Below, piece after piece: positions 56,766 through 64,000 of a DNA stretch of 64,000 bases. Positions within the stretch are counted from its first letter, which is position 1; each line of letters starts with the position of its first letter. Origin of the DNA: Geomonas sp. Red32 (lineage in GTDB: Bacteria; Desulfobacterota; Desulfuromonadia; Geobacterales; Geobacteraceae); NCBI RefSeq assembly GCF_023652955.1, contig NZ_JAKLOY010000001.1:744001-808000 (forward strand). Direction: 5' to 3'. Under the pieces are notes generated by a model. It searched no databases, was not told the DNA's origin, and saw only the letters and a program-made list of their open reading frames with translations. The position numbers and the translations under genes are program-made.

Positions 56766-57503
56766 CTAAAAGCTGTGCGAGCTACGCATGAGCATGCTGA
56801 CGCCCAGGTAGGTAAAGATGGAGATCAGGAAGCCGACGATCCCGAGGCAGGCGAACATCCGGTCCCACTCCTGCCCCTTGATCCTCAGGTGGAGGTACAT
56901 GGAGTAGAAGAGCCAGAGGATGGAGGTCCAGAGCTCCTTCGGCGTCCAGAGCCAGTAAGTCCCCCAGGCGTAGTATCCCCAGATCCCTCCCGAGACCATC
57001 GAGAAGGAGAAGAAGGAGTAGCCGACCAGGGCGGCGCGGTACTGGAGGTCGAGGAGGTAGCGGCTGCCGCGGGAGAGGAAGAAACCGCCCAAAAGCGCCG
57101 CCACGCCGAAAAGGGCGTAGGAGAAGAAGGCGAGCGCAACGTGCAGCTCGAACCACATGGTGTCGAGCACCGGGGGAAGCGGCATGTTGAGGGTCGGGAA
57201 GGGGAGCGCCAGCAGCGAGAAGAGCGCGGCGAGGCCGCCGCAGCTCCAGCAGAAGACATTATCGTCCTTCAACTGCCTGGAGAAGATGAAGGGGAGCGCC
57301 ATGAGCCCCACCGAGCAGGCGAGAAAAGCCAGGGTGTCCTGAGGGCCGATGAGGGGAAGACGGCCGAGTGCGAGGCCGCGGCCGGCAAGGTAGGCCAGCT
57401 CGCAGGCGGTGGCCGCCGCGAAGACGATGCGCCGGCAGGAGACCAGGTAGAGCCCGGCGGACAGCATGAGAAGCCATTTCATGGAAGGAGCCCCTGAAGA
57501 CAT
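56766..57503 (-). CDS. ccsA: Cytochrome c biogenesis protein CcsA/ResC
   Basis: 245 residues with about eight helices. The heme-handling WWD-type block is SGGIWGYYAWGTYWLWTPKELW, and the conserved histidines lie in WFELHVALAFFSYA and YSMYLHLR. The protein exports heme and holds it for attachment to apocytochromes with ResB. The start at 57503 takes its GGGGG ribosome-site-like run from a family A palindrome that abuts the codon; the Met at 57482 is a possible alternative. Confidence 0.9.
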   Translation of the reverse strand: MSSGAPSMKWLLMLSAGLYLVSCRRIVFAAATACELAYLAGRGLALGRLPLIGPQDTLAFLACSVGLMALPFIFSRQLKDDNVFCWSCGGLAALFSLLALPFPTLNMPLPPVLDTMWFELHVALAFFSYALFGVAALLGGFFLSRGSRYLLDLQYRAALVGYSFFSFSMVSGGIWGYYAWGTYWLWTPKELWTSILWLFYSMYLHLRIKGQEWDRMFACLGIVGFLISIFTYLGVSMLMRSSHSF

Positions 57504-57504
57504 G

Positions 57505-57608
57505 AAGTCCCCCTTTGCAAAAGGGGGATTTAGGGGGATTTCGGTTCACCTGCGGCAGGAGCCAGCAAACTAAATCCCCCCCGCCCCCCCTTTTTCAAAG
57601 GGGGGAGG
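57505..57608. repeat. Inverted pair of family A palindromes
   Basis: A forward copy (57505-57544) and an inverted copy (57570-57608) across a 25-nt spacer, tails inward as at 55919. The pair fills the whole gap between ccsA and def. Confidence 0.88.
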
Positions 57609-57618
57609 AGGTGATGCG

Positions 57619-58125
57619 CTACTTGTAGCTTTTTCTCCTGAAGAGGCCGGTCTTCAGCGAGGTGATGCGGTCCAGGAAGAGGAAGCCGTCCAGGTGGTCC
57701 ATCTCGTGCTGGATGGCGACCGCTTCGAAGCCGGTGGCGGTGAACTCGCGGACATTGCCGTCGGGCTCGGTGAAGCGGACGGTGACCTCGGTGGCACGCT
57801 CGACGTCGCCGGTGTAGTCGGGGACGCTCATACACCCCTCCCGCATGACGGCCGCGCCGCTTCGGGCCACGATCTCAGGGTTGACCATCAGCAGCAGACC
57901 GTGATTGTTGTCCTTGCCGTGACGGTTGTTGGAGACGTCGATGACGCAGACCCTGGAGGAGACACCGATCTGGGGAGCGGCAACGCCGACGGAGCCCGGC
58001 CCGGCACGCATGGTGTCGACCAGGTCCTCGATCAGCTGCCTGAGCTCGTCGTCGAAGTGTTCCACCGTCCACGCCTGCATCTTCAGGATGGGGTTCGGAT
58101 AGATGAGGATGGGTTGTACGGCCAT
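57619..58125 (-). CDS. def: Peptide deformylase
   Basis: 168 residues. Metal ligands are C98 (EGCMS) and H140/H144 with catalytic E141 (HEMDH). Motif 1 reads SVGVAAPQ (45-52), with Ser where the first Gly of GxGxAAPQ is usual. It removes the formyl group from nascent N-termini. It starts 1 nt after the ACT-domain gene stop and lacks a clear ribosome site, so translation is probably coupled. Confidence 0.95.
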   Translation of the reverse strand: MAVQPILIYPNPILKMQAWTVEHFDDELRQLIEDLVDTMRAGPGSVGVAAPQIGVSSRVCVIDVSNNRHGKDNNHGLLLMVNPEIVARSGAAVMREGCMSVPDYTGDVERATEVTVRFTEPDGNVREFTATGFEAVAIQHEMDHLDGFLFLDRITSLKTGLFRRKSYK

Positions 58126-58126
58126 A

Positions 58127-58696
58127 TCAGAAGGAGACCGGTGTGATGAGACGCACCGAGATCTCCACGCTCAACTCCTTTTTCAATTTTTCCAGCAGCA
58201 GAGAGGCTTCGTCCACCGACATCTCCTCCGGAAGAACGGCCTCGATCATCATCACGTAGACCGGCTCGGTGGGGGTTCCCACCAGCTTGGTGTTGAGGTC
58301 GTTGATGTTCACGCCGCGGTCGGCCAGCTCGCGGGTGACCCGGTAGACGATGCCCGGCTGGTCGCTGCCATAGACCGAGATCAGGCAAAGCTCGCCGGCA
58401 GGCTTCTGGTAGCAGACCTCGTCATCCTTGAGCGACCGGACAAAGGTCGAGAGCCCGCGCTCCTGGACCTTGGCGGCGAACTCCGCCTCCAGCTGCTTCT
58501 TGGCGAACGGCTTGGTGTGCGAGACGATCAGGATCATGGCGAACTCGCCGCCGAGCATGGTGCAGCTCGAGTCCTCCACGTTGCAGCCGAGGGTAAAGAG
58601 GACCTCGGCGGTGTCGGCCACGATGCCGGGGCGGTCCTTGCCGATGATGGTAACCGCGAAGTGGGCCAGGTTGCCACTGCGACATTTGGGGGTCAT
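58127..58696 (-). CDS. Double ACT-domain protein (GcvR-like)
   Basis: 189 residues with two ACT domains: about 12-85 (FAVTIIGKDRPGIVADTAEVLF) and about 102-180 (CLISVYGSDQPGIVYRVTRELADRGVNI, described by motif DQPGIV). No DNA-binding or catalytic domain is present. It resembles GcvR-type regulators, which bind amino acids such as glycine. In an operon with def and after ftsK. Regulatory target unknown. Confidence 0.8.
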   Translation of the reverse strand: MTPKCRSGNLAHFAVTIIGKDRPGIVADTAEVLFTLGCNVEDSSCTMLGGEFAMILIVSHTKPFAKKQLEAEFAAKVQERGLSTFVRSLKDDEVCYQKPAGELCLISVYGSDQPGIVYRVTRELADRGVNINDLNTKLVGTPTEPVYVMMIEAVLPEEMSVDEASLLLEKLKKELSVEISVRLITPVSF

Positions 58697-58714
58697 TGCT
58701 CCTCCTGAGGGTGG

Positions 58715-61057
58715 CTAGATCTTGTTGATAAAAACTTCCCGCGGTTTGCTGGTGCCGTCGGAGGGGCCGACCACACCTTCCTGCTCCATCTTCTCGATGA
58801 TGCGGGCGGCCCGGTTGTAGCCGATCCGCAGCCTGCGCTGGATCATGGAGATGGAAGCCTGCTTGGTCTCGGCCACCAACGCCAGCGCGTCGTCGTAACG
58901 CTCGTCGATCTCTTCTTCGTCGCCGCCGTCCTCCTTCTCGTCCGAGGACTTCATCTCGAGGATGGACTTCTCGTAGACCGGCTTCCCCTGCTTCTTCAGG
59001 AACTCCACCACCCGCTGCACCTCGGTGTCGGAGACGAAGGCGCCGTGGGAGCGGAGCATCTTCGAGGTCCCCGGCGGCAGGAAGAGCATGTCCCCCATCC
59101 CCAGAAGCGACTCGGCGCCGTTACCGTCGAGGATGGTCCGGGAGTCGATCTTGGAAGAGACCTGGAAGGAGATCCTGGCCGGGAAGTTCGCCTTGATGAG
59201 ACCGGTGATGACGTCGACGGACGGGCGCTGGGTGGCGAGGATCAGGTGGATGCCGGCGGCGCGGGCCATCTGGGCAAGACGGGCGATGGATTCCTCGATC
59301 TCGCGGCCGGCGACCATCATGAGGTCGGCGAGCTCGTCGACGATGACCACGATGTAGGGGAGATGGCCATGCTCCAGCTGGTCTTCCTTCTCCAGGAAGG
59401 CCTGGATAGCCGCCTCGCGCGCCTCCATGTCGTCGGTGTCGTCGACCTCGTCGGCCTCCTCGAGGACCACCACGCCCTTGGCACGCTCGGCTTCCCGCTC
59501 CGCCTCCCGCTCGGCCTGCTCCTTCTCGCTCTTCTCCAGCTCGCGGTTGTAGGAGTCGATGTTTCGGACCCCCTTGTCGCTCATGAGCCGATAACGCCGC
59601 CCCATCTCCTCGACCGCCCACTTTAGTGCCAGCGAGGCTTTCTTCGGATTGGTGACGACCGGCAGCAGCAGGTGCGGGATCCCCTCGTAGACCGAGAGTT
59701 CCAGCATCTTCGGGTCCACCATGATGATCCTGACGTCGTTGGGGGTGGAGGTATAGAGGAGCGACAGGATCATGGTGTTGATGGCGACCGATTTACCAGA
59801 GCCGGTGGCACCGGCCACCAGGAGGTGCGGCATCTTGGCCAGGTCGGTCACCAGCGGGTTGCCGGCGATGTCCTTGCCGAGGGCCATCGGGAGCTTCATC
59901 TTACCTTTGTGGAACTCCTCGGAGTTGAAGATCTCCTTCAGGGAGACCATCTCGCGGTCGCGGTTGGGGAGCTCGATGCCGACCACCCCTTTGCCGGGGA
60001 TCGGAGCCACGATGCGGATCGAATGGGCCTGCAGCGCCATGGAGAGGTCGTCCGAGAGGCCGGCGATCCTGCTCACCTTGATGCCGGGGCCGGGGGCGAA
60101 CTCGTACATGGTGATGACCGGGCCGGGGCAGATCTCCACCACCTCCCCTTCCACGCCGAAGTCGCGGAGCTTCTTCTCCACCAGCCGGGCGTTCATGGTC
60201 AGGGTCTCGCGGTCCTGGCGCTTGGTACCCTCCGGGGGAGGATCGAGTAGCGACAGGGGGGGAGTCCGGTAGTTTCCGTCCGCCTTGATGAACTCGAAGG
60301 CCTCCTGGATGGGAGCCGCCTTCTTCTCGTCCTTCTTCTTCTCCTTCTTGGCGGCCACCGCGTTGACCGGGGGCGCTGCCGCGGCAGGTTTGATGACCGG
60401 CGCCGACTGCGACTTGGGCTTCTCCCCCTTGGGCGCTTCCTTCTCCATCAGCTCGCGGTTGATGGCACGGCGCTCCTGGTAACGCGCCCAGCGGTCACGG
60501 AGGGCGGTCCCCCACCAGCTGGCGAAGAGGACGAAGGAGAAACGCGACAGCAGCATGGCGGCCGCGGCCAGCATCGGGAGGAGCACCAGGATGGCACCGA
60601 CCTTACCGACGGCGCTCTTCAAGAAGGAGGCGAACTGGTAGCCGATGAAGCCGCCGGTCGGGACCCGCTGGCTCATCAGTTCGGTGAACTGGAGGTTGAA
60701 GGCGAAGAGCCCCGAGACGGACAGCACCAGCAGACTGTAGCCCACCGCCTTGTAGGGACGGAAGCGGATGGGATCCGAGGTGAAGGAGCGGTAGGCGTGG
60801 TAGATGAGGGTGATCGGGAAGAGATAGGAGGCGAGCCCCAAAAGCTGCAAGAGGAGATCGGCCACCTGCGCCCCGAAGGAACCGCCCAGGTTGTGGATGG
60901 CGGCTGCGTTGGAGGCGCTGTTGAAGGAGAGGTCCTCGCCATTGAAGGAGAGAAGTGCCACCAGGAGGAAGATGCCGGCGGCCCCGAGGGCCATCCCCTT
61001 CATCTCCTTGGTTACCTTGTCCTTCTTTTCTAGTTTTTGTTCGTCCGTCGTTGCCAT
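58715..61057 (-). CDS. ftsK: DNA translocase FtsK/SpoIIIE
   Basis: 780 residues from the ATG at 61057; a GTG 9 nt upstream is less likely. The N-terminal four-helix membrane part (about 22-190) is followed by a short Ala/Lys linker, the motor domain with Walker A GATGSGKS (about 414-421) and Walker [15 protein letters not shown], with an acidic insertion ([13 protein letters not shown]) between, and a C-terminal winged-helix gamma domain ([25 protein letters not shown]) that reads KOPS-like sites. It pumps DNA at the division septum. Confidence 0.96.
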   Translation of the reverse strand: MATTDEQKLEKKDKVTKEMKGMALGAAGIFLLVALLSFNGEDLSFNSASNAAAIHNLGGSFGAQVADLLLQLLGLASYLFPITLIYHAYRSFTSDPIRFRPYKAVGYSLLVLSVSGLFAFNLQFTELMSQRVPTGGFIGYQFASFLKSAVGKVGAILVLLPMLAAAAMLLSRFSFVLFASWWGTALRDRWARYQERRAINRELMEKEAPKGEKPKSQSAPVIKPAAAAPPVNAVAAKKEKKKDEKKAAPIQEAFEFIKADGNYRTPPLSLLDPPPEGTKRQDRETLTMNARLVEKKLRDFGVEGEVVEICPGPVITMYEFAPGPGIKVSRIAGLSDDLSMALQAHSIRIVAPIPGKGVVGIELPNRDREMVSLKEIFNSEEFHKGKMKLPMALGKDIAGNPLVTDLAKMPHLLVAGATGSGKSVAINTMILSLLYTSTPNDVRIIMVDPKMLELSVYEGIPHLLLPVVTNPKKASLALKWAVEEMGRRYRLMSDKGVRNIDSYNRELEKSEKEQAEREAEREAERAKGVVVLEEADEVDDTDDMEAREAAIQAFLEKEDQLEHGHLPYIVVIVDELADLMMVAGREIEESIARLAQMARAAGIHLILATQRPSVDVITGLIKANFPARISFQVSSKIDSRTILDGNGAESLLGMGDMLFLPPGTSKMLRSHGAFVSDTEVQRVVEFLKKQGKPVYEKSILEMKSSDEKEDGGDEEEIDERYDDALALVAETKQASISMIQRRLRIGYNRAARIIEKMEQEGVVGPSDGTSKPREVFINKI

Positions 61058-61083
61058 TGTTTGCACCCAAAATACTGCTATAC

Positions 61084-61121
61084 GTCCCCCCCTTTGAAAA
61101 AGGGGGGACAGGGGGGATTTG
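61084..61121 (+). repeat. Family A palindrome, left end of DUF559 cassette
   Basis: GTCCCCCCCTTTGAAAAAGG core with GGGGACAGGGGGGATTTG tail, pointing inward to the DUF559 gene. Confidence 0.88.
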
Positions 61122-61124
61122 GCT

Positions 61125-61490
61125 TTATTCCTTTACCCGCCCCCTCGCTGCTTCGCTAATGGCCTCAAGCACTCCGTCGGTTTCCGTTAGCACCTGCCGG
61201 TCATCGAAACGAAGAACCCTCAAGTTAAGGGCAGCAAGCGCCTCATCGCGTGCAGCATCTTTTTGCATTGGTTCTTGCTCAAAATGCTGAGCCCCGTCAA
61301 GTTCGACAACCAGCTTTGCCTTCGGGCAATAAAAATCGACGATGTAGTTAAGTAATGGCTTCTGCCGATAGAAGATCAAGCCATCTAACTGCTTGTGCTT
61401 CAATCTGTGCCAAAGGTGTTGCTCTGCCTCTGTCAGATGGTTTCTTAAGTTCCGGGCGGGACGCTTCAGGTCACGACGATAGCGCTCCAT
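61125..61490 (-). CDS. DUF559 domain protein (Vsr/PD-(D/E)XK-like nuclease fold)
   Basis: 121 residues, a complete DUF559 domain. N-terminal helix [20 protein letters not shown], then [30 protein letters not shown] (described by D52, E63, D65 and H69), the expected catalytic core, and RVLRFDD near 91-97. The fold is related to Vsr endonucleases. DUF559 proteins are widespread small genes with no settled function. ATG at 61490 follows CGGAGG. Family A palindromes lie on both sides, which suggests a link between nuclease and repeats. It breaks the gap between two housekeeping genes. Confidence 0.88.
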   Translation of the reverse strand: MERYRRDLKRPARNLRNHLTEAEQHLWHRLKHKQLDGLIFYRQKPLLNYIVDFYCPKAKLVVELDGAQHFEQEPMQKDAARDEALAALNLRVLRFDDRQVLTETDGVLEAISEAARGRVKE

Positions 61491-61502
61491 ACGGCCTCCG
61501 AA

Positions 61503-61541
61503 ACCAAATCCCCCTAAATCCCCCTTTTTCAAAGGGGGACT
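61503..61541 (-). repeat. Family A palindrome, right end of DUF559 cassette
   Basis: AAATCCCCCTAAATCCCCC then TTTTTCAAAGGGGGACTT, inverted relative to the copy at 61084. Confidence 0.88.
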
Positions 61542-61576
61542 TAATTGCTTGCCCCCCTCACAAAGACGGCGGGGCG

Positions 61577-61613
61577 GTCCCCCCCTTTGAAAAAGGGGGG
61601 ACAGGGGGGATTT
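61577..61613 (+). repeat. Family A palindrome, single copy
   Basis: GTCCCCCCCTTTGAAAAAGG core with the GGGGACAGGGGGGATTT tail, identical in core to 61084. It lies 5 nt beyond the rnj stop and may end that transcript. Confidence 0.88.
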
Positions 61614-61617
61614 CGCC

Positions 61618-63303
61618 TTACATTTCCAGTACCAGCGGGAGGATTACCGGGCGGCGCTCGATGGTCTTGTTGAAGAAGCGGCGCAGCACCCGGCGGACTT
61701 CCAGCTTCACCTCGCTCCAGTCGGTCAGCACTTCGGTGTTGACCAGGGCCAGGGTGTCGAGCACCACCTTCTTCGCCTCGTCGAGATACTGCTGGCTCTC
61801 GTCCTCGAAGACGAAGCCGCGCGAGACGATGTCGGGGCCGTAGATGATCTCGCCGGAAGTCTGGTTGATGCCGATGATCACCACCACCATGCCGTCCTCG
61901 GAGAGGTGTTTCCGGTCCTTCAGCACCACGTTGCCGACGTCCCCCACCCCCTTGCCGTCGACGAAGACCCGGCCGGTCTCGATGTGGTCGGCGATCAGCG
62001 CCTCGCCGCGGTCGAACAGGATGATGTCCCCGTTGACCGCCAGGATGGTCCGCTCCTTCGGAGTCCCGACCCGCTGGGCGAGCTGGGCGTGCTTGACCAG
62101 GTGGCGGTACTCGCCATGCACCGGGACGAAGAAGCGCGGCCGCACCAGGTTGTGCAGAAGCTTCAGCTCCTCCTGGCTGGCATGGCCGGAGACGTGGACC
62201 TCGGAGACCTTCTCGTGGATCACCTCGGCGCCCCGGCGGTAGAGGTGGTTGATGAGATCCGAGATGGTCTTCTCGTTCCCGGGGATGAAGCGGGAGGAGA
62301 GGATCACGGTGTCCCCCTCCTCGACCTTGATCTGCTTGTGATCGTCCATCGCGATCCGGGTCAGCGCGCTCATCGGCTCGCCCTGGCTCCCGGTGGTGAT
62401 CATGCAGACCTCCTCCTTGGGAAGCCGCGGCATCTCCTTCAGATCGATCAGGATATCGTCGGGGATCCTCAGGTAGCCGAGCTCGCGGGCGATCTGCACG
62501 TTGGCGATCATGGAGCGGCCGTTTAGAAGGACCTTTCTCCCGGTCTTCCGGGCGGCGTCGACCACCTGCTGCACGCGGTGGATGTTGCTCGAGAAGGCGG
62601 CCACGATGACCCTTCCGCTGCAACGGGGGAAGATCTCGGCGAAGGCCTCGCCCACCAGCCGTTCGGAAAGGGTGTACCCCTCGCGCTCCACGTTGGTGGA
62701 GTCGGCGAAAAAGGCCAGTACCCCCTCCTCTCCGTAGCGGGAGAAGGTCGCCAGGTCGGTCAGCTCCCCGTCCACCGGGGTCTGGTCGAGCTTGAAGTCG
62801 CCCGAGTGGATCACCACCCCTTCCGGCGACCTGATGGCCAGCGCGCAGCCATCCACGATGGAATGGGCGACCCTGATGAACTCCACGCAGAACTCGCCGA
62901 GGATCACCTTCTCGCGCGGCCGGACCACCCGGAGGTCCACCTTCTGGTCGAGGTCGAACTCCTTGAGCTTCTCCTTGACGAGGCCAAGGGTGAGTGCGGT
63001 GCCGAAGATAGGGGGATTGAGGTCCCGCAGGACATAGGGGAGTGCCCCGATGTGGTCCTCGTGGCCGTGGGTGAGGAGAATGGCCCGCACCTTGTCGGCC
63101 CGCTCCAGGAGGTAGGAGATGTCGGGGATCACGACGTCGATCCCGAGCATGTACGGTTCGGGGAACATCAGGCCGCAGTCGACGATGACGATGTCGTCGC
63201 CGTACTCGAAGGCGGCCATGTTGAGGCCGATCTCGCCGAGGCCTCCTAAGGCCACGAACTTAAGGCCGCTTACCGTGGCTGTTGTGGTTACTTCTTCTTC
63301 CAA
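61618..63303 (-). CDS. rnj: Ribonuclease J
   Basis: 561 residues. Metallo-beta-lactamase core with HGHEDH (79-84) and VIHSGDFKLDQTP, the beta-CASP insertion (SGRVIVAAFSSNIHRVQQV, VSGHASQEELKLL), and a C-terminal domain. It degrades and matures RNA with 5'-exo and endo activity. The start is TTG with GAGG 7 nt upstream; no in-frame ATG is near. The gene is flanked downstream by a family A palindrome. Confidence 0.96.
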   Translation of the reverse strand: MEEEVTTTATVSGLKFVALGGLGEIGLNMAAFEYGDDIVIVDCGLMFPEPYMLGIDVVIPDISYLLERADKVRAILLTHGHEDHIGALPYVLRDLNPPIFGTALTLGLVKEKLKEFDLDQKVDLRVVRPREKVILGEFCVEFIRVAHSIVDGCALAIRSPEGVVIHSGDFKLDQTPVDGELTDLATFSRYGEEGVLAFFADSTNVEREGYTLSERLVGEAFAEIFPRCSGRVIVAAFSSNIHRVQQVVDAARKTGRKVLLNGRSMIANVQIARELGYLRIPDDILIDLKEMPRLPKEEVCMITTGSQGEPMSALTRIAMDDHKQIKVEEGDTVILSSRFIPGNEKTISDLINHLYRRGAEVIHEKVSEVHVSGHASQEELKLLHNLVRPRFFVPVHGEYRHLVKHAQLAQRVGTPKERTILAVNGDIILFDRGEALIADHIETGRVFVDGKGVGDVGNVVLKDRKHLSEDGMVVVIIGINQTSGEIIYGPDIVSRGFVFEDESQQYLDEAKKVVLDTLALVNTEVLTDWSEVKLEVRRVLRRFFNKTIERRPVILPLVLEM

Positions 63304-63415
63304 TTCACTTCCTCAGGAATGTTCCAGATTCTACGTTAATGCGCTTTCGCCTCCATCCGCCGGGTTCTTCGTCGTTAGCATAGAGTCGAGAACATCGAAC
63401 GTAGAACTTAGGTCC

Positions 63416-63826
63416 TTATTTGCCGCCCTGCACCTTGACCAGCTGAGCAATGCGGGCGTCGCAGCGGTCGATGTAGCTCTTGCCGGGCGTGGTCAACCAG
63501 GTGACGGCGTAGAACGAGCTCCTCAGCGAGCGGTAGGCGATGAGTGCCCGGGTCGCGTCGCCGTTTTGTTCGCAGAGCTGCCCCATCTCCCAGAGCTTGG
63601 CGGCGCTTTTCTCCACCAGCGGGGAGCCGGGGACGTACATGTGGATGGCGGCTTCATACCCCGCCACCGCGGAGGGGAAATCCCATCCGCCATACCCGCC
63701 GGTTGCCGCCCGCTCGCCCTTGGCGTAGAGGGCGTTTTGCCGGTACAGCACCGCTCCCGAGGTCATCACCAGGCCTATGACCAGTGCGGCCACCACGTTC
63801 ACTGCTATTGTCTTAGCGTTTTCCAT
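63416..63826 (-). CDS. Membrane-anchored protein of unknown function
   Basis: 136 residues with an N-terminal membrane segment (about 7-27, IAVNVVAALVIGLVMTSGAVL). The rest is a helical, TPR-like region (WDFPSAVAGYEAAIHMYVPGSPLVEKSAAKLWEMG and ALIAYRSLRSSFYAV, described by residues about 48-105). Residues suggest a protein-interaction role outside the membrane. No family is recognised. The partial gene to its right is another small membrane protein on the same strand, so the two may be co-transcribed. Confidence 0.7.
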   Translation of the reverse strand: MENAKTIAVNVVAALVIGLVMTSGAVLYRQNALYAKGERAATGGYGGWDFPSAVAGYEAAIHMYVPGSPLVEKSAAKLWEMGQLCEQNGDATRALIAYRSLRSSFYAVTWLTTPGKSYIDRCDARIAQLVKVQGGK

Positions 63827-63848
63827 ATCGTTTCCCGGGGGAAGCCCC

Positions 63849-64000
63849 CTAACTCTTGAAGAATCCGGGATCGGCGGCCAGCAGAGCCCCGAGGAGGCCG
63901 ACCACCACCCCCACCAGGACGGCCAGGGCCGCCAATGCGTCGTAGGGAGTCTTCATACGGTGCGAGGCCGGGAGTCCCCAGCAGATCATCCCGATCCCCG
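63849..64000 (-). CDS. Small membrane protein, 5' part beyond window
   Basis: The last about 50 codons of a frame that is open to the right edge and ends in TAG. Residues read ICWGLPASHRMKTPYD, then a hydrophobic helix (ALAALAVLVGVVVGLLGALL) and ADPGFFKS. It probably continues upstream. An internal ATG exists, but the frame has no stop before the edge. 22 nt from the gene at 63416, same strand. Family unknown. Confidence 0.55.
   Translation of the reverse strand, partial: GIGMICWGLPASHRMKTPYDALAALAVLVGVVVGLLGALLAADPGFFKS

Larger units (their letters stand above)
61084..61541. mobile_element. Candidate DUF559 cassette bounded by inverted family A palindromes
   Basis: A forward palindrome (61084-61121) and an inverted one (61503-61541) bracket a single gene, the DUF559 gene at 61125-61490, with 3 nt and 12 nt between gene and repeats. 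The arrangement, tails inward, is the same as the empty pairs at 55919-56010 and 57505-57608, which look like internally deleted versions. Mobility is inferred; no target duplication was verified. Confidence 0.4.

Overview
The window looks like a chromosomal piece from a Geobacteraceae member (Desulfuromonadota; Geobacter/Geomonas-like). The evidence is high GC, giant multiheme c-type cytochromes that use both CxxCH and the Geobacter-type CxxxxCH motif, two cytochrome c maturation System II gene sets, an F-type ATP synthase with paired b/b' subunits whose a and c genes sit in a separate cluster, MglA/MglB, a chemotaxis operon with an HDOD gene, and PilZ/MshEN proteins of the c-di-GMP type. The genus is inferred, not proven. 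No rRNA, tRNA, CRISPR array, prophage or classical insertion sequence was recognised.

Region 1 (1-18380, all minus strand) reads in transcription order: response regulator and histidine kinase, a 23-motif multiheme cytochrome behind a sigma-54-type promoter, a 13-heme cytochrome carrying seven IPT/TIG repeats, a TMTC-like membrane glycosyltransferase with TPRs, a lipoprotein, an unknown membrane-anchored protein, a PMT/GT39-like membrane glycosyltransferase, ResB, a DPM-synthase-like GT2, and CcsA (cut by the left edge). Sugar-lipid synthesis, protein glycosylation and heme attachment are thus encoded beside two large secreted heme proteins. I propose this as a surface-cytochrome assembly and glycosylation locus, the most interesting candidate system here.

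Region 2 (18731-27738) holds a MshEN-GAF protein, the atpZ/atpI-atpB-atpE cluster, a PHP phosphoesterase, an EamA transporter with prfC, a PilZ protein with tatD, and a ferritin-like protein. Region 3 (27873-35664) has a lytic transglycosylase, an NtrC-type regulator, and the cheW-cheA-cheR-HDOD-cheB operon. Region 4 (35782-39551) has a small unknown protein, an EamA transporter with an apparent ATC start, a membrane-anchored retropepsin-like protease and a MATE exporter. Region 5 (39710-47528) is atpC-D-G-A-H-F-F' with parB-parA, an arrangement often found near the replication origin. Region 6 (47777-64000) mixes housekeeping genes (uvrC, mglA/mglB, a phosphohexomutase, a cyclophilin, def, ftsK, rnj) with a triheme cytochrome, a heme-PAS sensor without an output domain, an RRM protein and a second ResB/CcsA pair.

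Region 6 is littered with two families of intergenic palindromes. Family A (arms CCCCCCTTT / AAAGGGGGG followed by ACAGGGGGGATTT) occurs singly and as inverted pairs. One inverted pair flanks a DUF559 nuclease-like gene (61084-61541), suggesting a REP/RAYT-like mobile cassette with a different nuclease.
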